Origin: Flavihumibacter stibioxidans
GTDB taxonomy: Bacteria; Bacteroidota; Bacteroidia; Chitinophagales; Chitinophagaceae
NCBI RefSeq assembly: GCF_014332695.1
Contig: NZ_MBUA01000012.1
Span: 925,858 to 989,857, forward strand
Length of the DNA stretch: 64,000 nt
Direction of reading: 5' to 3'
Shown: in pieces, positions 60,483 to 64,000 of the stretch
Layout of the letters: every line of letters begins with the position of its first letter
Numbering within the stretch: the first letter of the stretch is position 1
Program-made: the position numbers and the translations under genes
Notes under the pieces: generated by a model
What the model was told of the DNA's origin: nothing
Seen by the model: only the letters and a program-made list of their open reading frames with translations
The model's database searches: none

Positions 60483-60645
60483 TGGAAATTCCGCTCTGCA
60501 TAATCACTATTTTCGGTCAACAATTGATCAAAGAAATCAATGCAGACAAAATCGCTGCCATAAGAGAATTGATTCGAAATTTGTACCTGACTAATAGTGG
60601 TCATTCAGACCCGGAATAAGGTGGTCAGCTTCAGTGGAATTTCCA
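60483..60645. mobile_element. 163-bp MITE-like element, copy 1
   Basis: Bounded by perfect 10-bp terminal inverted repeats, TGGAAATTCC and GGAATTTCCA. The interior is non-coding and carries two GTGGTCA motifs (60597-60603, 60621-60627) like the repeats at IS21-family ends. Copy 2 (61213-61376) matches over the whole length at roughly 90%. No target duplication is visible. It fills most of the gap after the uracil-DNA-glycosylase-like gene. No transposase is in the window. Confidence 0.8.
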
Positions 60646-60790
60646 TGCAGGACTGGAGTTGGTAAATGTTTCAGTTACGCACCCACTGTTAACCGGACAT
60701 TAACAGTTGTAAATTTGTGCGGGAAAGAGTGAAACAGTTTTCGTTCAGGATGCTAACCATAATTTTTATTACCCGGAGATATGCCCTAAA

Positions 60791-60813
60791 TTTGGGTATA
60801 AGGTATACCCAAA
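60791..60813. promoter_or_regulatory. Operator-like inverted repeat TTTGGGTAT-N5-ATACCCAAA
   Basis: A perfect 9-bp inverted repeat (60791-60799, 60805-60813) with a 5-base spacer lies 20 bases before a short frame (ATG 60833, 34 codons, MNLGERITTAIEIS) and 135 bases before the antitoxin. It looks like the autoregulatory operator of the damaged toxin-antitoxin unit. The short frame resembles no family I know and may be a remnant. Confidence 0.5.
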
Positions 60814-60947
60814 GGCACTTTTTGTAACTATTATGAACCTGGGAGAGAGAATTACCACCGCTATTGAAATTTCATTGGATTACCCTGACGGAGCAGGTGC
60901 AAAACCCTCTTTTAATAAAAAAGTCATTGCTTCTTAAATGCAGTCTT

Positions 60948-61175
60948 ATGTCCAACACAACCTACCATATCCGCATTAAAAAAGAATATGCCGCCGCCAT
61001 CCTGGAAGATCTCCAAAAACTGGATGCCGTGGAACTCCTTCCGGGGGAAGAACTCCCCATCCCTGAATGGCAGAAAAAAGAAGTCCGTAAACGCATCAAA
61101 GAATTGCAGAAACATCCGGAGCGCGTTGTGAGTTGGGAATCCGCCAGCAAAAAAATCAAGCAGCTGGCCAAATGA
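60948..61175 (+). CDS. Antitoxin of a RelE/ParE-type toxin-antitoxin pair
   Basis: This 75-aa protein, MSNTTYHIRIKKEYAAAILE onward, is a small, highly charged antitoxin-like protein. A hydrophobic beta strand is followed by helices with EWQKKEVRKRIKELQKHPE and SWESASKKIKQL at the C-terminus, matching addiction-module antitoxins of this size. Its stop overlaps the toxin start (ATGA at 61172-61175). An upstream in-frame ATG at 60864 adds 28 implausible residues. The toxin has been destroyed, so this gene is an orphan. Confidence 0.75.
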   Translation: MSNTTYHIRIKKEYAAAILEDLQKLDAVELLPGEELPIPEWQKKEVRKRIKELQKHPERVVSWESASKKIKQLAK

Positions 61176-61240
61176 AAAAATACATCGTTGTATTTGCTCC
61201 GCTTGCCCTGCATGGAAATTCCGCCCTGCATAATCACTAA
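61172..61240 (+). pseudogene. RelE/ParE-type toxin, 5' remnant cut by the MITE
   Basis: Only MKKYIVVFAPLAL (13 codons) of a typical RelE/ParE start (a beta strand followed by the first helix) remains. The element begins at 61213, two bases into codon 14, and adds about nine foreign codons before a stop. The rest of the toxin is not on the other side, so sequence has been lost as well as interrupted. Confidence 0.7.
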
Positions 61241-61376
61241 TTTCCGTCAACATTTGATCACAGAAATCAATGCAGACAAAATTGCTGCCATAATAGAATT
61301 GATTCGAAATTTGTACCTGACTATTAGTGGTCATTCAGACCTGGAATAAAGTGGGTCAGCTTCCGTGGAATTTCCA
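61213..61376. mobile_element. 164-bp MITE-like element, copy 2, at a double gene truncation
   Basis: The same 10-bp terminal inverted repeats bound this copy. On its left the toxin gene stops after 13 codons; on its right the nucleotidyltransferase gene loses its C-terminus (its last 14 or so codons lie in the element). The two flanking genes are unrelated, so the copy marks the join of a deletion or other rearrangement. No target-site duplication is seen. Confidence 0.8.
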
Positions 61377-61696
61377 ATCAGCATCTTGTTCACAAAATCT
61401 ATATCGTGGGCAATCACGTTCACCGGTGTTGTATACACGCACCGGTTTTCAATAATATCCTGCACCTCGTAGTCCCTTCTTGTTTCACCGTACTTCGTGA
61501 TCACCAGAATATCGTAATCGCTCACGTACTCGTACAACCGGTTTTCTTCCGTGCCGCGCTCCTGCACCCACCTGCCAGTGGCATGGCTGCCGAACAGGAT
61601 CACTTTCTCCGGATCCACCGCTTTTACAATGGTCGCGGTGATCTCCTTCAATTGCGCCTGCTTGTGTTCCGGTAAATGGTCGAGTGAAGTTTGCAT
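61331..61696 (-). CDS. Nucleotidyltransferase-domain protein, C-terminally truncated
   Basis: The protein has 121 aa. The active-site pattern of the MNT-type fold is present: ILFGSHATGRW (about 34-44, GS motif) and the Asp pair in YVSDYDILVITK (about 66-69). In Bacteroidota this N-terminal sequence (TSLDHLPEHKQAQL) normally leads into a longer protein with a C-terminal HEPN domain. Here native sequence ends near VNKMLI and GNSTEADPLYSRSE is encoded by the MITE (61331-61376). The HEPN toxin-like part is therefore missing. It is probably non-functional as a two-domain system. Confidence 0.8.
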   Translation of the reverse strand: MQTSLDHLPEHKQAQLKEITATIVKAVDPEKVILFGSHATGRWVQERGTEENRLYEYVSDYDILVITKYGETRRDYEVQDIIENRCVYTTPVNVIAHDIDFVNKMLIGNSTEADPLYSRSE

Positions 61697-61791
61697 CCTG
61701 CTGTAAATCTATAACAATGCACCCTAAAAAGAAAAACCGCCAGAGGTGTTACCTTATAACGGCTTTTTGATACTTATGTGTATACTCATTC

Positions 61792-62280
61792 TCAACCCGT
61801 TAGCCAGCGAGAATATTTCACTTCAACTACTTTCTTTTTAAGACAAATAAAATAACTCGCATTAAGAAATGAAAACTCAACCATCTTACCCTCTCCTGAT
61901 ACAGCATAGTTAATTCGCTTTAATTTCCCATTGCAGAAAATATTCGTCTCAACTACAGCACTCCTGGAAAACAAAAGAATAAATTCGATTACATCTTGCA
62001 CAACAATTTCAGAAGTAATATCTGCATAATGGTACACAGTCGCTTCCTTTTCTGGAACCCCAATGTTTAAAAAGATATGCTCTCCTCCACCTTTCTCAAT
62101 CCACAAAGAGAACGGGCATTTTCCCCCTTCTTTATCTTGATAGAAAATTTTATAAAACTCCGTGTCATCATCAACAACTTTGATTGTGGTACTTTTTAGT
62201 AACTCTATTTCAGCCAATGAACGAAATAACTCATCAACATTCTTTTGATTACCTACCGATATTTTACTCTTGTACGCCAT
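61792..62280 (-). CDS. Probable immunity protein for the RHS toxin
   Basis: This 162-aa soluble protein has no signal peptide and no recognised family. Two alpha/beta halves are suggested (FRSLAEIELLKSTTIKVVDDD, and VVQDVIEFILLFSRSAVVETNIF). Its position fits an immunity gene: it begins 9 bases after the stop of the RHS toxin gene, on the same strand, where cognate immunity genes always sit. Its A/T-rich sequence differs from the flanking core, as is usual for exchangeable toxin-immunity cassettes. Confidence 0.65.
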   Translation of the reverse strand: MAYKSKISVGNQKNVDELFRSLAEIELLKSTTIKVVDDDTEFYKIFYQDKEGGKCPFSLWIEKGGGEHIFLNIGVPEKEATVYHYADITSEIVVQDVIEFILLFSRSAVVETNIFCNGKLKRINYAVSGEGKMVEFSFLNASYFICLKKKVVEVKYSRWLTG

Positions 62281-62289
62281 AATGAATAT

Positions 62290-64000
62290 TCAGAGAATAG
62301 TTTTAATGCCTTCCATGCTTATTTTACCAAAAAAACTTTTGTTTGGCATCTTTATCAAATGAAGGTGTCCAGGTTCATTCCACCACGTTTTTAAGCCCGG
62401 TATCAGCCTTTTTCCTCGTAAAGTTTCATTTGCCCCTCTCAGCCATAGACTTCCAATTGTCTTCCCAAAACCACCACCTGCGCCCCATCTAAATCCAACT
62501 GAAGGCGTCAAGCCAGCTTTAGAGTATGAATATCCAAATCGCAACCATTGCTTCATTCCACCGGCTATTTCTTTACCGGACATTCCAACAAACGTAAAAT
62601 AACCCGATGAGCCTCCGCTCGGAATAAAACTAGCTGCCGTAAGCATTGCATTGCTGCCATAGATAAGCACATTAAGCTGAGTGCTTACATAATTATTGTA
62701 GTTCTTAATATTATCATCATGCCTTTCAGCCCTATATATTTGCCCAAGCATCCATGTCAGCGCCTTAGAATGCTCTTGCTCAGCAGCCTCATATCTAGAA
62801 TACAACTCTGAATTGGTTTTTGCCTCAATACTCCCCAACTCAGAACCCATCATGTTGTTAAAGGCGTTCTGCTTTAAATTCCTGTTTTTCAGTACTTCCT
62901 CCGCCTGATTTTTTATACCGGCCTGGAGCATCTGAATCTTCTCATCATTCTTAGCCTTTCCTCCATTTAGCAACTCATCTAATCTGGCTGCAATTCCAGA
63001 CTTAGTTGTATCTGCTCCTTCAGGATCAGCGAACCAAATCGGATTATTGCTAAACGTTGCATATGGACTTTCAAAATCCTTAACAATAGGATCTGTATTC
63101 CACCTTCTTCCAGTTCTCGGATCATACTCCCAGAACTCCGCGGTATAGCTGTTTCCAACGCCCTTCACCTCATTATCATTCTCCTTCCCATTAAACCCAT
63201 ACCGATACACGCCCGCTGAAAACTTCCTGCCCGGCATCTGCATCCCGAAGGGATAATAGTCGTTGGCAGATACCACATCGGCCTGGTAATAGCGAACGGT
63301 GTCGCCGGTTAGCTTTTGCTGGATCATGCGGTCGGAGATGGTCACCAGCACATTTCCCAGGTGGTTGCTTAATTCAAAGAGCTTCTCGCCTCGGGTAAAT
63401 TTAACGCCTTTTATCGTTCCAAAACCAGCTGCCAGGTTGATACTGGTATCCGCTGCCAGGTGCCGGGTGGCGATACCCAATCGGTTGCTGCCGTATAGAT
63501 GAACCTCTTCCTGCCGTAAACTGCCGCCGGCAGGTTTTACATATACACTCATTACATTACCCGTAGCATCCCGCACATAAAATGTAGTGTCGGTGGCGGT
63601 TTGCTTGCTGATCCGGTTACCCGCCGCATCATAGGTGTAGCGGATGAACTTCGCATTCCTGGTGATGCTGTCTATCTTGCCATAGACCGTCCAACTGATA
63701 TTGGAAATGGAATCCTTGGTGTCGCGTATTAGGTTGCCGATGGCATCATAGCCATAGTTATTGTTGGCCTGGCCTGTCCGGAGGTCATTGTAATTGGCAT
63801 AGCTACCCACGCCGGCATCGGCCGCCGCATCCGTTACTTTGTGCAGGCGGTTGGTACCGGTGGTATAGGAATAGCCCAGGTTATCCATGGTTAAGCGGGC
63901 GGCATCGCCATTGCGCTGGTAGGTCAGGATATTGCCATTGGGGTCATAGCTGATCCGCTCCCGGTATTCGGTGGTGCCGGCCGGGGTGAAGCTGCCGGCG
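62290..64000 (-). CDS. RHS-repeat protein with variable C-terminal domain (5' end outside window)
   Basis: The frame is open to the window edge; the ATG at 63888 is internal. YD repeats (ERISYDPNGNILTYQRNG, NNYGYDAIGNLIRD, FIRYTYDAAGNRISKQ) lead to the RHS core (YGFNGKENDNEVKG, EFWEYDPRTGRRWNTDPIVK, about 63110-63210). After it comes a variable tail of about 240 residues with a helical linker and then GHLHLIKMPNKSFFG near the end. The tail is probably a polymorphic toxin domain of unknown activity. Codon and base use become A/T-richer from about 62950 downward. The immunity candidate follows by 9 bases. Confidence 0.9.
   Translation of the reverse strand, partial: AGSFTPAGTTEYRERISYDPNGNILTYQRNGDAARLTMDNLGYSYTTGTNRLHKVTDAAADAGVGSYANYNDLRTGQANNNYGYDAIGNLIRDTKDSISNISWTVYGKIDSITRNAKFIRYTYDAAGNRISKQTATDTTFYVRDATGNVMSVYVKPAGGSLRQEEVHLYGSNRLGIATRHLAADTSINLAAGFGTIKGVKFTRGEKLFELSNHLGNVLVTISDRMIQQKLTGDTVRYYQADVVSANDYYPFGMQMPGRKFSAGVYRYGFNGKENDNEVKGVGNSYTAEFWEYDPRTGRRWNTDPIVKDFESPYATFSNNPIWFADPEGADTTKSGIAARLDELLNGGKAKNDEKIQMLQAGIKNQAEEVLKNRNLKQNAFNNMMGSELGSIEAKTNSELYSRYEAAEQEHSKALTWMLGQIYRAERHDDNIKNYNNYVSTQLNVLIYGSNAMLTAASFIPSGGSSGYFTFVGMSGKEIAGGMKQWLRFGYSYSKAGLTPSVGFRWGAGGGFGKTIGSLWLRGANETLRGKRLIPGLKTWWNEPGHLHLIKMPNKSFFGKISMEGIKTIL

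Overview
The window looks like chromosomal DNA of a Bacteroidota species, most plausibly a Chitinophagaceae relative. The evidence is a SusC/SusD pair, a secreted protease ending in a type IX secretion-like C-terminal domain, LytS/LytTR two-component genes, a KUP-plus-antiporter locus, an RHS polymorphic toxin, weak Shine-Dalgarno signals, and several TAnnTTTG (-7 type) promoter boxes. I see no rRNA, tRNA or CRISPR array. The assignment rests on gene content only.

Layout. 1-1.7 kb: a cut GyrI-like gene, an unknown gene, and a ParS/RES toxin-antitoxin pair with a repeat-containing promoter. 1.9-8 kb: an HD hydrolase, then a cation/proton antiporter and the potassium transporter kup, divergent from a KdpD-like kinase and KdpE-like regulator. 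A TTTATA-N5-TTTATA box lies between them. 8.1-12.9 kb: a Tat-exported Gfo/Idh/MocA oxidoreductase and a HEAT plus double DUF1080 protein, likely acting on 3-keto sugars. 13-19.5 kb: an envelope protein, a universal stress protein, a BtuB-like receptor, a GIY-YIG protein, a TraB-like protein and a WYL regulator. 19.5-22.4 kb: a DJ-1, SDR and tautomerase operon divergent from an AraC regulator. 22.4-29.1 kb: murQ, susD, susC and anmK, suggesting uptake and recycling of MurNAc-type sugars.

29.2-45 kb: a frameshifted M12B-type metalloprotease, an amidohydrolase, a ChaA-like exchanger, an acyltransferase-LytS-LytR operon, a membrane-tethered hydrolase, and an AAA/DUF4143 ATPase preceded by three 33-bp-spaced repeats. 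Then come a lipoprotein, an ADP-ribosylglycohydrolase, and a ToxR-like regulator divergent from a propeller protein, with four 11-bp-phased TTTACAA repeats between them. 45.4-51.9 kb: one co-directional signalling block of two large histidine kinases, a stand-alone receiver and a receiver-adenylate cyclase. 52-60.4 kb: phage-type ORF6N and KilA-N genes (the second broken by an amber codon), an LGFP-metallophosphoesterase, a sugar MFS transporter and a uracil-DNA-glycosylase-like gene.

60.4-64 kb is a decayed accessory zone. Two copies of a ~163-bp element with perfect 10-bp terminal inverted repeats lie here. One sits inside a truncated RelE/ParE toxin on one side and a truncated nucleotidyltransferase on the other. 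The window ends in the C-terminal half of an RHS protein with its probable immunity gene.

A family of near-perfect 42-50 bp palindromes built from the unit CGTCTGACG recurs at 2.46, 29.16 and 35.33 kb, with a half copy at 34.08 kb. A structurally similar but different palindrome lies at 17.14 kb. These are the least explained sequences in the window.
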